Of a stretch of 64,000 nucleotides of DNA, positions 1 to 11,627 are shown one piece after another (position 1 is the first letter of the stretch; every line of letters starts with the position of its first letter). Under the pieces are notes generated by a model. That model ran no database searches and was not told the DNA's origin. It saw only the letters and a list, made by a program, of their open reading frames with translations. Position numbers and translations under genes: made by a program. Source of the stretch: Ambrosia x helenae (Eukaryota; Streptophyta; Magnoliopsida; Asterales; Asteraceae); the NCBI GenBank assembly GCA_030844895.1, contig CM061229.1, forward strand, positions 122,897,682 to 122,961,681, written 5' to 3'.

Positions 1-924
1 GTAGGCACCAATAGAGCCATGTATTTGTCGATATCATGGATTATTTTGGACGTATGGGGTGCCTTTCGTCATGGGTTACCCTGGGTAGACGGGGCATTAT
101 GCTTAGATGGTCCTTAAAAAAAGTATACCTTACTTTTTTGCATCCTCACAAGTTCATTCATGTCATAAAAAAATGTGATCAACCTGAGATTAATTCTGCA
201 TTTGTTTATTTACCGTTGTACGAGGCCATCACTGGTGAAGCTTGGCTTGGGACAGGATGGCCTTGGCCCACCCAACTTTTTCGCCCATAAGTGTTAAATT
301 ACCGATATTTTTCTAAAAATTATTTATGTATTGAGTCTGGTCCGCCCAAATTTTTTAGTCCGACCGAATCTTAATTTTTTTAAACATTTACTTAAGCCAA
401 AAAAAAATTACTAACAAACAATTACTATTGGGCCAAAAAAAACTTATCCCCTAAAAAAACAACCGTGAATCTTGAATACTATGGCTGAAATCGGTACCAT
501 ACTCTTACCTGTAACGAAGATAGTGGTACCGAATTCGAACAAAAGCGGGTGCCGAATATCTTACCGATTATATTAATAAGGCACGGTTATCTATACTCGT
601 ATTTCGGTACGGTGCTTGTTTTGCTACAACTTTGTTATATTTTTTAGCATTAGTAAGGGTACCAAGTACATAAATCGTGACGAGTATCAATAGTATACGG
701 GTACCAAATTGCTAAAATTATTACGAGTACGAATATAGTACGGGTACCGAATACGTAAAATCGATACAAATACCCTAAATACCAAAATAAGAAGTAAAGC
801 TTAATATCAAATTCATCAGTACACAAAATTCAGTATTCGTACCAATACCGAAATTACCGAATACCAAAATCAACAAAAGTGGGTTCCATACATATACCAA
901 ATACCCAAAACTGGTACAGGTACC
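1..924. repeat. GGTACC-rich repeat DNA, no gene
   Basis: No convincing gene. From about 480 the sequence is built of degenerate short units around GGTACCGAATAC, GTACGGGTACC and similar, which continue for a few bases after the solo LTR that interrupts them (2268-2300). This looks like the body of an old non-autonomous DNA transposon, but I could not find its termini. An open frame at 36-290 has no recognisable protein features and was not called. Confidence 0.4.
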
Positions 925-2267
925 TGTAACATCGCAAAATTTTCCCCAAAAATTTTAATACAAAAAAAAGCCCTTATATATATATATTTTTTTATTACAC
1001 CTTTATCATTAATATTATACAAATGTGCCTAAGTCTTTATTTATCCTAACTCACAACTTATATACATACATAAATGTATATAAATAATAATAATAATAAT
1101 ATGATTCTAAATTCTTTTTTTTTTCTTTTTTTCACATACAAGATTTTTTTTTAATAAAGCCTTGAGTCAAATAGTCAAAGTCCTAGTCAAAGTCTTAGTC
1201 AAACAGTCAAAGTCTTAGTCAAATAGTCAAAGTCTTAGTCAAATAGTCAATTCATCATAAAACCTTACTTTATGGTGTTGACCAATTTTAATGGCTAATT
1301 GACTCCAAAACTAGTATAAAAACCCACCTATGACCCATTATACTTTGCACCTCTAAATCGATTGTTTCAATCCGATTAAACTTTCCCTCATACCTTTCTT
1401 CTATAGTTTATTACTTCTACAATTGAAGCTTTGATTATAAGCTCTTGTAATTGGCGAATTGGAAGCTTGTTATTCTTTCTTTTTCGTTTTCTTCAATTTG
1501 GACTAGCTACGTTGTTGAGTCTTTGGGATTCGCCTCGCATACATTCACAACACATTATTCTATTTTTTTACAGATATAACATTTTACCAAGGTGAGTTTT
1601 ACATAGCCCCTCTTATTTATCACCATTTTTGGGGTGAAACATGTTATAACATCATTATTGCAATTCAATCATCAATGTGTCTATGTGTTTTCTATGTTGC
1701 ATTATGTCTTGAGCATGATTAGAGTAAGCACCATTCTAGCATAATCATTAACTCCGTACAAGCCGACGGTATACATTGATAGATCTATTGGACTGACAAT
1801 CCCACCCGGATACGTGCCTCCTACAAAGGTTACGTGGGTGTTTGTTATCGCATAACATATTCAATTGGACCATGAGCGTATGGTATGTATCATTTTATAA
1901 CAGTCATCAGGGTTGATTATGCACTCGATTTATTTCTAGTATGTTCTCACATATGGACTAGATTAACATGACACATGAATTGCACATCATTTTTACTCAA
2001 TTATCAAAAACCTATGTAATTCTCACCAACTTTTGTTTGACCCAAAACCTTTTCAACTTAACATGTTTCAGGTTCTATTTGCTTGAAGATTTGAATTGAT
2101 GCTTGAAGATATGTGTATAGTTTTATTCAATTTGATGTACAAAATTCTAGAACAATTGTATGTAATTCATTTAAATTATTCAATGGAATTTATTATTCAC
2201 CATGAGCTACTGAACAATCATCAATACGTGACATCCCGATGTTTCCGCCATCGGTTGGGGTGTTACA
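925..2267 (+). mobile_element. Solo LTR, Ty3-type family A
   Basis: A complete solo LTR of about 1.34 kb, starting TGTAACATCGC and ending GGGGTGTTACA. It is flanked by a perfect 5-bp target duplication GTACC (920-924 and 2268-2272). The same LTR occurs twice, reversed, at 7305-8641 and 10298-11622 as the ends of a full element, which fixes its identity and orientation. A solo LTR with TSD is the normal product of recombination between the two LTRs of an inserted element. The sequence AAGGTGAGTTTTAC at 1589-1602 resembles a 5' splice donor and recurs in other LTRs of the window. Confidence 0.93.
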
Positions 2268-2939
2268 GTACCGGTATGGGTACGAGCTGAGTTATTAAAT
2301 GTTGTCGGGCTGAATTGTGATATCTTTTTCAAGTACTTATCATTTCTCTCACATTTTCATGTATGGTTTTGGTCTTTGTTTGTTAAAAACTTGTTTTTTT
2401 AATAGTAATTTGAATTATTAAAGATAAATGGATATTTAGAGTTTTTATTGTTTGACCCGATCCGACCTGAACCGAATCGGCGACCCAAAACTTGGCGATA
2501 GGAAAAAATTAGGTTATGTGATTTTCGACCCAACCTAATCAAATGTTCAAGATCTGCCACATGTTTAAAATGTCAAGAATAAGTGAATTAAGCTTTTTGA
2601 CAGTCATATGAGCTCGTTATAACGGATAGAGATTTTATGAAGCCGCATAAAAACTAGCTTGAAACACATAACGAGCATAGTTTGAGCTAACATAAACATA
2701 TCCTGAATTCTTACGGAGCCTAAACATGGAAGTACTAGCCATTATACATATATGCAAAAGATCAAAGCTTTTACCAGTTTATTCGAACTTGACTTTAGCT
2801 CGTTTGACATAAACAATATATGGTATTAGCAACAAACGATTTTTTGCAATCAATAAAACCCCTACCTAAATGTCTGAATCGTGGTTTAACAATACAAAAT
2901 ATAGTTGCTACAAATGCAAAAGCTGAAGATACCACCCTA
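2268..2939. other. Intergenic, nothing recognised
   Basis: The right flank of the GGTACC-rich repeat, followed by AT-rich sequence without a coding frame or clear repeat termini. Confidence 0.5.
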
Positions 2940-4170
2940 AAAGTCAGTATCCGAATCCGAATATAGTACGGGTACCGAATCCGAAAATCGAATAATCTGA
3001 AATTTCGGATTCGGGTCCTGATTTTGAAAATTTTCGGATAATCAATTATCCGAATCCGAATATTAAAAATATATATATATAAATAGGTAGAGGATCCGGT
3101 AGGAAAATTGTTTTGCGTCGGAAGTGTAGGAAGTGTTTTCAACCATTAGATCAAATCTGATTAAATCTTTACAAGAAGGGCATTATAGGCTTTTTGTCTA
3201 TTTTTTTATTTATTACAAACCCACTAAATTAGATACTAACATCTGGATATTTATGAAGATTATTCATCTTAAAATTAACTAATTATTCATTATTTTTCAT
3301 AAGAATCATAAGATATTCATATCAAATAAGTTGATCAATACCCAAAAACTAGTTCGATTCTTCAAACATATAACCCATCTCTATCACTTGTTCGATTATT
3401 CAAGTCATGGCAGAAGGTTAACATCAGGAGTGTTTTATAATAACGTCAGAAGTGTTTTATAATGAAAGAGAAACTAGTATGCTTTAATAAGGAGTGTTTT
3501 ATATTGAAACTAAACACAGTAGAAGTGTTTTAAAACAGTAGAAGTCTTGTAAAACTGATATGAGAGAGAAACTAGTGTGCATTAATTAAGGAATTATGGG
3601 AACGGTTTCAAAACTAATAAGAGAGATAAATTGGTTTTCTCTAAATAAAGCACACACAATTACCATAGTGTCCTCAAATAAAACACTGATTGTACTATCT
3701 TGCCCTCAACTACTATAAACAATTAGTTAAAAATTAAACACACATAGGTTTTTAATCTCAACCATCAATCTTAACATCCAATGGATCAAAACACTTCCTA
3801 CCCTTCATACAAAAAATAATTTTCTTACAGGAAATTTACCCTATATGAATATATAATATTATATACACTACATAACACATTACACAATCTTAAATCCCCA
3901 ATCCTCCTAACCCTAAGTCCATATTCCTTCAATCCATAGCAGTCGCTCCCTCTTCTCTTCTCTATAACAGCCCCCGTCCATCTCGTCTTCGACCTCCACA
4001 GCCCCGTCCAATAAATGGTAAGTTTTTATTTTTACATTTTTTTGTTCCAGTTTCGTTTATCTAACTTCGATTTTTGTTTTTTAACAGGTTCACGTTTTAG
4101 ACATAAAGGAGAACGTTTTTTTTAAGTTTCGGATTTTCCAGTTGGATGATCCGAATTTGAACACCCCTAG
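2940..4170. mobile_element. Decayed hAT-like element
   Basis: The segment has CCGAATCCGAA / TTCGGATTCGG subterminal motifs near 2950-3065. It ends at 4156-4170 in TTTGAACACCCCTAG, the reverse complement of the common plant hAT terminus TAGGGGTGTTCAAA. I could not find the matching left terminus, so the element is truncated or its left end has decayed. A second element is nested in it (3084-3845). At 4018 and 4088 there are plausible splice donor and acceptor sites (ATG|GTAAGT and TTTTAACAG), but no reading frame of note. Confidence 0.45.
3084..3845. mobile_element. Long-TIR MITE, Mutator-like
   Basis: The two ends are imperfect inverted repeats of roughly 60-80 bp. The left copy carries GGTAGGAAAATTGTTTTGCG and GTAGGAAGTGTTTT. 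The right copy carries, in reverse complement, TGTAAGAAAATTATTTTTTG and GTAGGAAGTGTTTT. The interior has repeated TGTTTTATAATG-like units and no coding frame. The flanks are too AT-rich for me to fix a 9-bp TSD, so assignment to the Mutator class is inferred from TIR length. Confidence 0.5.
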
Positions 4171-4567
4171 ATCCTAGTCAGGAAACGGATAACTTCCGAT
4201 GCAAAGGAGTCAAACGTATCTTAATATATAATTGATTTATCTAAGTAAAATAAATTTCTATAACGTTGATTATCAAAGGTCAATAGCACTTTGGAATATT
4301 TCAAAGCTACGACCATGAGGTCATGCAATGTAATTAGATATTTATAGTTTTGAGAATTATAGTCGATGCAAACATAAAGAAATCATTCGAGAAAGTTGAG
4401 TATGATTGTATGAACATTTGGTGCCGTAGCCTGTATGGTATTCCATATATCCACGTATTTTCGTTTGAAACTTCCTTGTAATTAATTGTATAGGTAGCAT
4501 TTGTGTGTTGTGGACCTTTGGTTGTTCTCATATTCATTTATTTAGGTAGATATGTTTAACCGTTATT

Positions 4568-4744
4568 TGGTGTATTTGGAATAATCGCAACGAGGTGGTA
4601 TTTGGGCAAAAGCAATGCTCATTACATAAGATCATTGGCGAAATCAAAGCTTTGAGTCTATCTTTCGGGAAGGCACGTGCAAGACTAGGTGAATTAGAAT
4701 GGGAAAGTTGGCGTACCTTTAATTTGTTTAATGTTAGGTGGTAA
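4568..4744 (+). pseudogene. LINE reverse transcriptase, 3' end fragment
   Basis: An uninterrupted frame of 58 codons reads WCIWNNRNEVVFG, then HKIIGEIKALSLSF, then WESWRTFNLF, ending in a TAA. This is the extreme C-terminal pattern (W-x-I-W-x-x-R-N, then I-x-x-I-K) of plant non-LTR reverse transcriptase ORFs. It is followed by a GT-rich stretch and an A-rich tail near 4830-4850, as expected for a 5'-truncated LINE copy. The main RT catalytic domain is absent. Confidence 0.75.
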
Positions 4745-4945
4745 TTGTGCGATCCTTATGTGTACGTTGGGGGTGTTTACTATAACTCACTAGATTTGGT
4801 GATTAATAATTTTTTTTGTTGGTTGTTAAAAAAACAAAAACAAAAAACTCATATTCATTTATCGTTCCTGACAAAAATGAAAAATTACTAAAACCAAAAA
4901 TATAATTTTGGGTGCATTGTAAAATTCAGTATTAAATTACAATTA

Positions 4946-5496
4946 CTAGTGAGAAACCCGCGCGTTGCTGCAGGGCAAAATTTTGCAACTTGATCACTGT
5001 TATAAAACTTGCTGTTTAAAAATAGGCTGAAACGTCAAACGAGCGAGCATCACGGAAGAGATTACCCGTGGAGTGATACTGTCATTGCAAAATAAGCATG
5101 ATAAAGTGGAGGTGGGTGCTCCAAATATAGCACAAAAAGAATTATTGCCATTATGAAACTTTCACATAGTTATACATGCCACACAAAATAATCATCAAGA
5201 TGTATTGTATATACACATTTTGATAAAGTGATAAGGTTACAAATATACCTTTGATGGTTTATTGGTCATTAATATGTTAGACATAACCATCAATTTCTTA
5301 TTTAGTTCATTAAGCATAAGTTAATGACTTGCATTAGTCATTTGTACAATTGTAATCAAATGTTGCACATAGGGGCATAAAGGGAAGGATTTGACAAAAA
5401 GATAGTTGTTTACCTTGTGACCTTTTGTATGTCATCTTAAAATTGACATGAAGTGACTATTTTAGCCATCTCTCCTCATTTATAATGTAGTATAGA
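4946..5496 (-). mobile_element. Non-autonomous Helitron H1
   Basis: Read on the minus strand the element starts TCTATACTACATTATA and ends CAACGCGCGGGTTTCTCACTAG, followed by T. This gives the Helitron signature: 5' TC, a GC-rich 3' hairpin about 10 bases before CTAG, and insertion between A and T without target duplication. About 550 bp, non-coding. The same termini recur at 5870-6557, 6993-14341, 39689-41613 and 51723-52409. Confidence 0.8.
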
Positions 5497-5746
5497 TATA
5501 GATTAGTTTTATTGGATAAATCATAATGCATTTATGAGGGGAGGGGTGCTCTTAGATTTATTTTTCACTTTACTAACTTCACTGATTTACTTCACTTAAA
5601 CAGTTTTTTAGAGGAAAAACTCTACTAGTTCTTTACCCAATAATTAATTATTTTCACGTATATAGTAATAATATTAATAATACATTTCCCACTCTCTCTC
5701 GTGTCTATAACTCACCTACACTACTCATTTTTTTAATAATATATTT

Positions 5747-5750
<4 letters not shown>

Positions 5751-5830
<80 letters not shown>
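5751..5830. repeat. (CT)n microsatellite
   Basis: An 80-base perfect CT dinucleotide tract. It lies in one of two local copies of a TTTCCCACTCTCTC...CACTCATTTTTTT segment. The other copy (about 5685-5735) has a short CT tract, so a small tandem duplication was followed by repeat expansion. Confidence 0.97.
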
Positions 5831-5833
<3 letters not shown>

Positions 5834-5869
5834 CTCTAGAACTGACCTGCACCACTCATTTTTTTTTAA

Positions 5870-6557
5870 CTAGAGGGGTTCTCGCGCGTTGCGGCGGGGA
5901 CACAATACAACAACAATGGTTTCATAGAATGGTGACTGTGCTAAATACAACTCTACAGCGTTACATCTTCAAATTTGTACCAAAATAAAAATTTGTCCTT
6001 TACGCGTTTGGTGTACTGTCATATAAACTAATGTTGTTATGTTTACAATATATATATTCAGAAGTAATTTATAGCATCCTATTTTGTTTATTTAAACATA
6101 TGCATAGCTACATTTGTAGGTGAAATTAGCAACATGGCAGTTGTTGCTATGCAGATTGTTGCATGTTCTCTGTATGTTGGTTCCCAAAGAAGGTGCTTAC
6201 ACGTTCTCATTAGAGTCGTCAATCATTTAATCGACTCACTGGTTTAATCAATGGTCAAACGAACCTCTACTTATTATGCAAACCAATAGACATGCTAAGG
6301 AGATTCAGTCCTCAACTTGAGCAAAAGGTAATGTTCTAATCATTGGTCTAATATATCTCTCACAACTTGTAGGTAAAAATAGTTAACAATATAAAAAATG
6401 ATGTCCATATTACATTTAAACTTTATTAAATAGAATTAATTAAGTGGAGTTTATTAAATGAATGTATTAAATAGAGTTTATTGAATGAAATTTGTTAATT
6501 AAGTTGATGTGAAATTCCAATCCTATTCCTTTAAAACCCATTATATAGTAGTATAGA
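5870..6557 (-). mobile_element. Non-autonomous Helitron H2
   Basis: On the minus strand it starts TCTATACTACTATATAATGG and ends CCGCCGCAACGCGCGAG, then AACCCCTCTAG|T. About 690 bp, non-coding, same family as the other Helitrons here. Its 5' terminus was later hit by a hAT MITE: the 8-bp duplication GTATAGAT of that MITE overlaps the last bases of the Helitron. Confidence 0.8.
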
Positions 6558-6558
6558 T

Positions 6559-6821
6559 CAATGTTTTGAAACCCAGACCGGACCGGCCGGTTCGACCGGT
6601 CACTATGTTGGACCGCCCTTGCATCGGACCGGGAGTTGAACCGCCGGACCGGCGGTTGGACCTGGATTTTGGCCGGTTGGACCGGTTTTTTTTATTTTAT
6701 TTTTTTGGTTTTTGTTCGACTTTTGGGCCAGTTCATTGGGCTGGCCGGACCGGTTGAACCGATCGGACCAGTGGACGGTGGCGAATCCGGTTCGACGTCC
6801 GGGCCAGTTCTGAAAACATTG
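6559..6821. mobile_element. hAT MITE with CCGG-rich core
   Basis: A 263-bp element with inverted termini CAATGTTTTGAAA and, reversed at the right end, CAATGTTTTCAGAA. It is flanked by a perfect 8-bp target duplication GTATAGAT (6551-6558 and 6822-6829). The interior is full of GGACCGG / CCGGTT subterminal motifs, typical of transposase-binding repeats in plant hAT elements. Open frames across it on both strands are low-complexity artefacts of these repeats. Confidence 0.92.
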
Positions 6822-7304
6822 GTATAGATAATACATTTCTCACACTCTCTCTCTCTCTCCTCTATAACCAACACGGTAAGAAGAACTCGTATTTGGTTCA
6901 CGAAACCCCTACTAGCACTGGTGGCGACAATGTGTCCGTGCATGTAGTGAAGTACCCGTGACCTTTTCTGGTAACGCCCCGTCCCCCTTATATCTATGTT
7001 ACCTTATTAAGGAGGAAGCATGGCCACTTTAGTAATTTAACCTTCATTTTAAGATGGCATTTCAAGAGGCACAAGAACAAATCCATAGTTTTTACCCCAT
7101 TTCTTCCCATTATAACCCTGCTGTACAACCTTTGATGCCAGTTTTATAAATCTCTAATGCAACTCAAGTCCATACGGTTCTTTTTGAAACCGTTCCAGCA
7201 ATCATTCATTCCTTTTGTAACCGTTCCATCATCAATACCAAATCATTAACTACAACAAAAACTGATTGCTCTCCATTGAATGATACCATTGAACCGTCTC
7301 AAAC

Positions 7305-8445
7305 TGTAACACCCCAACCGATGGCGGAAACATCGGGGTGCCACGTATTGATGATTGTTCGGTAGCTCATGGTGAATAATAAATTTCATTAGATGATTTA
7401 ATTGAATTACATACAATTGTTCTAAAATTTGTACATCAATTTGAATAAAACTATACACATATCTTCAAGCATCAATTCAAATCTTCAAGCAAATAGAACC
7501 TGAAACATGTTAAGTTGAAAATGTTTTGGGTCAACAAAAGTTGGTGAGAATTACATAGGTTTTTGATAATTGAGTAAAAATGATGTGCAATTCATGTGTC
7601 ATGTCAATCTAGTCCATATGTGAGAACATACTAGAAATAAATCGAGTGCATAATCAACCCTTGTGACTGTTATATTGTGGTCCATCCCATACGCTCATGG
7701 TTCACTCGATTATGTTATGCGATAACAATCACCCACGCTACCTTTGTAGGAGGCACGTATCCGGGTGGGATTGTCAGTCCAATAGATCTATCATTGTATA
7801 CCGTCGGCTGATCAATGTTAATGATTATCCTAGAATTGTGCTTACCCTAGTCATGTTCAAGACATAATGCAACATAGAAAAACACATAGACACTTTATGA
7901 TTGAATTGCATATAGAATGTTGTAACATGTTTCACCCCAAAAAATGGTGATAAATAGAAAAGGGGCTATGTAAAACTCACCTTAGCAAAATGTTATGTCT
8001 CGTAAAAAAATAGAATAATGTGTTGTGAATGTATGCGAGGCGAATCCCAAAGACTCAACAACGTAGCTAGTCCAAATTGAAGAAAACGAAAGAGAAAGAA
8101 TATCAAGCTTCCAATTCGCCAATTACAAGAGCTTATAATCAAAGCTTCAATTGTAGAAGTAATAGACTATAGAAGAAAGGTATGAGGGAAAGTTTAATCG
8201 GATTAAAACAATCGATTTAGAGGTGCAAAGTATGATGGGTCATAGGTGGGTTTTTATACTAGTTTTGGAGTCAATTAGCCATTAAAATTGGTCAACACCA
8301 TAAAGTAAGGTTTTATGATGAATTGACTATTTGACTAAGACTTTGACTGTTTGACTAAGACTTTGACTAGGACTTTGACTATTTGACTCAAGGCTTTATT
8401 TAAAAAAAAAATCTTGTATGTGAAAAAATAAAGAATTTAGAATCA

Positions 8446-8485
<40 letters not shown>

Positions 8486-8641
8486 TATATACATTTATGT
8501 ATGTATATAAGTTGTGAGTTAGGATAAATAAAGACTTAGGCATATTTGTATAATCTTAATGATAAAGGTGTAATAAAAAAATATATATATATAAGGGCTT
8601 TTTATGTATTAAAATTTTGGGGAAAATTTTGCGATGTTACA
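7305..8641 (-). repeat. 3' LTR of family A element
   Basis: 1337 bp, ending on the plus strand in GCGATGTTACA and beginning TGTAACACCCC. It contains an expanded ATT microsatellite near 8448-8484 and a run of TTTGACTA-type heptamers around 8330-8390 (AGTCAAA repeats in the sense orientation). Confidence 0.95.
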
Positions 8642-8656
8642 GTCTCCCCTACTTTT
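8642..8656 (-). promoter_or_regulatory. Polypurine tract, family A element
   Basis: Minus strand AAGTAGGGGAGAC directly abuts the 3' LTR, the expected place for the plus-strand primer. The family B element has the nearly identical AAAGTAGGAGAGAC at 47468-47481. Confidence 0.85.
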
Positions 8657-9119
8657 AGGAACTTCGTCCCGAAGTTAAAAGAAAAACACCAGGTATACAA
8701 TTGGTCGACTACCGAAAACCTTGATAAAATTTCTCACTACCTTAACGTACCTGTAAATTCATGATTACGTTCCGGACCGTAATTATCAATTTACCTTACA
8801 TTAGGGTTTTGCGTCCTTTTATGACTCTACCGATTGTTGAGCAGGTTCGATAGTCTCCACCAGTCGTTGAGCAGGTTGTAGGGCCTCTCCCGACTGTTGG
8901 AAAGACATGATGACCTTTACCAATCGTTGAGTAGGTTGTTTGGTAGTCAACTAATTGTTGTACAAGTAAGCAAGTATGATTATAGATATAGCAATTAGTT
9001 CACATTCAAACAAGCATGCACTCAGATGTTATGATAATACTTGAATTTATTACTTGAATCAAAAAGTGTCAATACATAGAATTAAAAAGTAGACATCATT
9101 CAAATGGTGGGGTTTGCTG

Positions 9120-9751
9120 TTAAGTAGCAGGAGGGTCTTGATCTCGATTTAGTTTAGGGCATCGGTTACGGAAATGATTTGGGTTTCCACATTCATAGCA
9201 TTGACCATAGTTGTATTTACCAGGACGATTAAGATTAGCAACCTGAGCAGGGTTGGTTGGTGTTAGGGTTTGGGGACTCACGACATGTGTTGACCAGATG
9301 GCCATACCTACCACAATTGGTGCACAGGCGACACACTGAAACAGTGGGGTGATGTGTTACACAATGGAAAGTTTCTTGTATAGGGTTTCTTGTTAGAAGC
9401 TTGTGTAGTGAGGTTTACATTAGGATCCCTGGTCTTGCGCTTCTGGTTCTCGGTAGTTACCGCGGCCACAATACTTGTTTTCTCGCCTTTCCGAACTAAG
9501 GTCCCGTTCTTTATGTGATTTCCATCGCCATTTCCATTTCCATTGCCGTTCCCATTCATTGGGATGACTTGAGCCAACAAGTTAGAAACCAGAGTTGTGA
9601 TTTGTTGCGCCATTTGTTGGGAAATAATCGCAGCCAGTTGGGCATCAACACCTTTGTTGTTTTTGTTGTTGTTGTGGTTGGTGTTGTGGTTGTTGTTACT
9701 TTCCTCTTGGTTTTCACCGCTGTTATTGCGAGTGCTGCGACGTGGAGACAT
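9120..9751 (-). pseudogene. Shortened, frame-broken gag of family A element
   Basis: The N-terminus starts MSPRRSTRNN and has Asn/His-rich and (GN)n stretches like the family B gag. The frame then jumps straight from the GN repeat to a segment matching the post-capsid part of the B gag (IKNGTLVRKGEK versus VKAGTLTRKEEK), so the whole capsid core of roughly 180 residues is deleted. Two CCHC zinc knuckles follow, CTNCGRYGHLVNTC and CYECGNPNHFRNRC, but they are out of frame with the N-terminus and with each other. Nucleocapsid-like coding survives as a relic. The protein cannot form a normal capsid. Confidence 0.85.
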
Positions 9752-10280
9752 GATCTATAAGGGACACAATGAAGGTTCAATGTGGGATGAAATGAATGAG
9801 GTGATATAAGGAATGTAATCATTTATTCATTAATTAAAACGAATAAACGAAAACGTTGACGTATCAAAGATTTCAGATTCCAATAACATAGTGAAGACAT
9901 GCTTTAGCCTATAAGTGAACACTCATCCCGAGAATTCCCAGGTAGGCATCTGGGTCCCTCGTCTGATTGGGATATATGCGCAATGCCAGCCTAGACAGAA
10001 GACTCAGAATACAGGCGTTCACCCTTCCAGATTGCACGTGTTCGTTAGTAAAATCTAGAACTTCGACGAGATCTCCAGGTGGTTCAGGTTAAACCTGAGG
10101 ATTTTGTCCTATTAGTCTGAGAGTAGATCCAGTGATGGAGAGCAACCTTCTTGTAAGGATGAAAGTAGGGATAAGACGTAGGAGGGAGATAGAGAATAGC
10201 AAGTAAAAGAAGCAAGTACTGGTTAAATCCTATGGTTATAGACTAGATTATTTTTCTAATAACCTAATTCCCTATAACCA

Positions 10281-10294
10281 TGGCTCTGATACCA
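10281..10294 (-). promoter_or_regulatory. Primer binding site, initiator tRNA-Met type
   Basis: Minus strand TGGTATCAGAGCCA, three bases inside the 5' LTR. This is the standard plant Ty3 and copia primer site complementary to the 3' end of initiator methionine tRNA. It primes minus-strand cDNA synthesis. Confidence 0.93.
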
Positions 10295-10297
10295 ATC

Positions 10298-11622
10298 TGT
10301 AACACCCCAACCGATGGCGGAAACATCGGGGTGCCACGTATTGATGATTGTTCGGTAGCTCATGGTGAATAATAAATTTCATTAGATGATTTAATTGAAT
10401 TACATACAATTGTTCTAAAATTTGTACATCAATTTGAATAAAACTATACACATATCTTCAAGCATCAATTCAAATCTTCAAGCAAATAGAACCTGAAACA
10501 TGTTAAGTTGAAAATGTTTTGGGTCAACAAAAGTTGGTGAGAATTACATAGGTTTTTGATAATTGAGTAAAAATGATGTGCAATTCATGTGTCATGTCAA
10601 TCTAGTCTATATGTGAGAACATACTAGAAATAAATCGAGTGCATAATCAACCCTTGTGACTGTTATATTGTGGTCCATCCCATACGCTCATGGTTCACTC
10701 GATTATGTTATGCGATAACAATCACCCACGCTACCTTTGTAGGAGGCACGTATCCGGGTGGGATTGTCAGTCCAATAGATCTATCATTGTATACCGTCGG
10801 CTGATCAATGTTAATGATTATCCTAGAATTGTGCTTACCCTAGTCATGTTCAAGACATAATGCAACATAGAAAAACACATAGACACTTTATGATTGAATT
10901 GCATATAGAATGTTGTAACATGTTTCACCCCAAAAAATGGTGATAAATAGAAAAGGGGCTATGTAAAACTCACCTTAGCAAAATGTTATGTCTCGTAAAA
11001 AAATAGAATAATGTGTTGTGAATGTATGCGAGGCGAATCCCAAAGACTCAACAACGTAGCTAGTCCAAATTGAAGAAAACGAAAGAGAAAGAATATCAAG
11101 CTTCCAATTCGCCAATTACAAGAGCTTATAATCAAAGCTTCAATTGTAGAAGTAATAGACTATAGAAGAAAGGTATGAGGGAAAGTTTAATCGGATTAAA
11201 ACAATCGATTTAGAGGTGCAAAGTATGATGGGTCATAGGTGGGTTTTTATACTAGTTTTGGAGTCAATTAGCCATTAAAATTGGTCAACACCATAAAGTA
11301 AGGTTTTATGATGAATTGACTATTTGACTAAGACTTTGACTGTTTGACTAAGACTTTGACTAGGACTTTGACTATTTGACTCAAGGCTTTATTTAAAAAA
11401 AAAAATCTTGTATGTGAAAAAATAAAGAATTTAGAATCATATTATTATTATTATTATTATTATTTATATACATTTATGTATGTATATAAGTTGTGAGTTA
11501 GGATAAATAAAGACTTAGGCATATTTGTATAATCTTAATGATAAAGGTGTAATAAAAAAATATATATATATATAAGGGCTTTTTATGTATTAAAATTTTG
11601 GGGAAAATTTTGCGATGTTACA
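10298..11622 (-). repeat. 5' LTR of family A element
   Basis: 1325 bp, almost identical to the 7305-8641 copy; the ATT tract (about 11443-11463) is shorter. It is directly followed, in the sense direction, by the primer binding site. Confidence 0.95.
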
Positions 11623-11627
11623 CAAAC

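Larger units (their letters stand above)
7305..11622 (-). mobile_element. Young non-autonomous LTR retrotransposon, family A
   Basis: Two LTRs (7305-8641, 10298-11622) flank a 1.66-kb internal region. A perfect 5-bp TSD CAAAC lies at 7300-7304 and 11623-11627. The LTRs differ by one substitution that I could see (7614, CCATATG versus CTATATG) plus length changes in an A run and in an ATT microsatellite, so insertion is recent. The internal region has a primer site for initiator Met tRNA, a polypurine tract and a shortened gag. There is no protease, reverse transcriptase, RNase H or integrase. The element must have been moved by enzymes supplied in trans. It sits inside Helitron H3. Confidence 0.95.

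Noticed and set aside
36..290. 84-codon open frame at the left edge
   Set aside because: No domain, signal or homology pattern; composition like surrounding non-coding DNA.
6566..6943. Several overlapping Pro/Arg/Gly-rich frames on both strands
   Set aside because: They arise from the CCGG repeats of the hAT MITE at 6559-6821.
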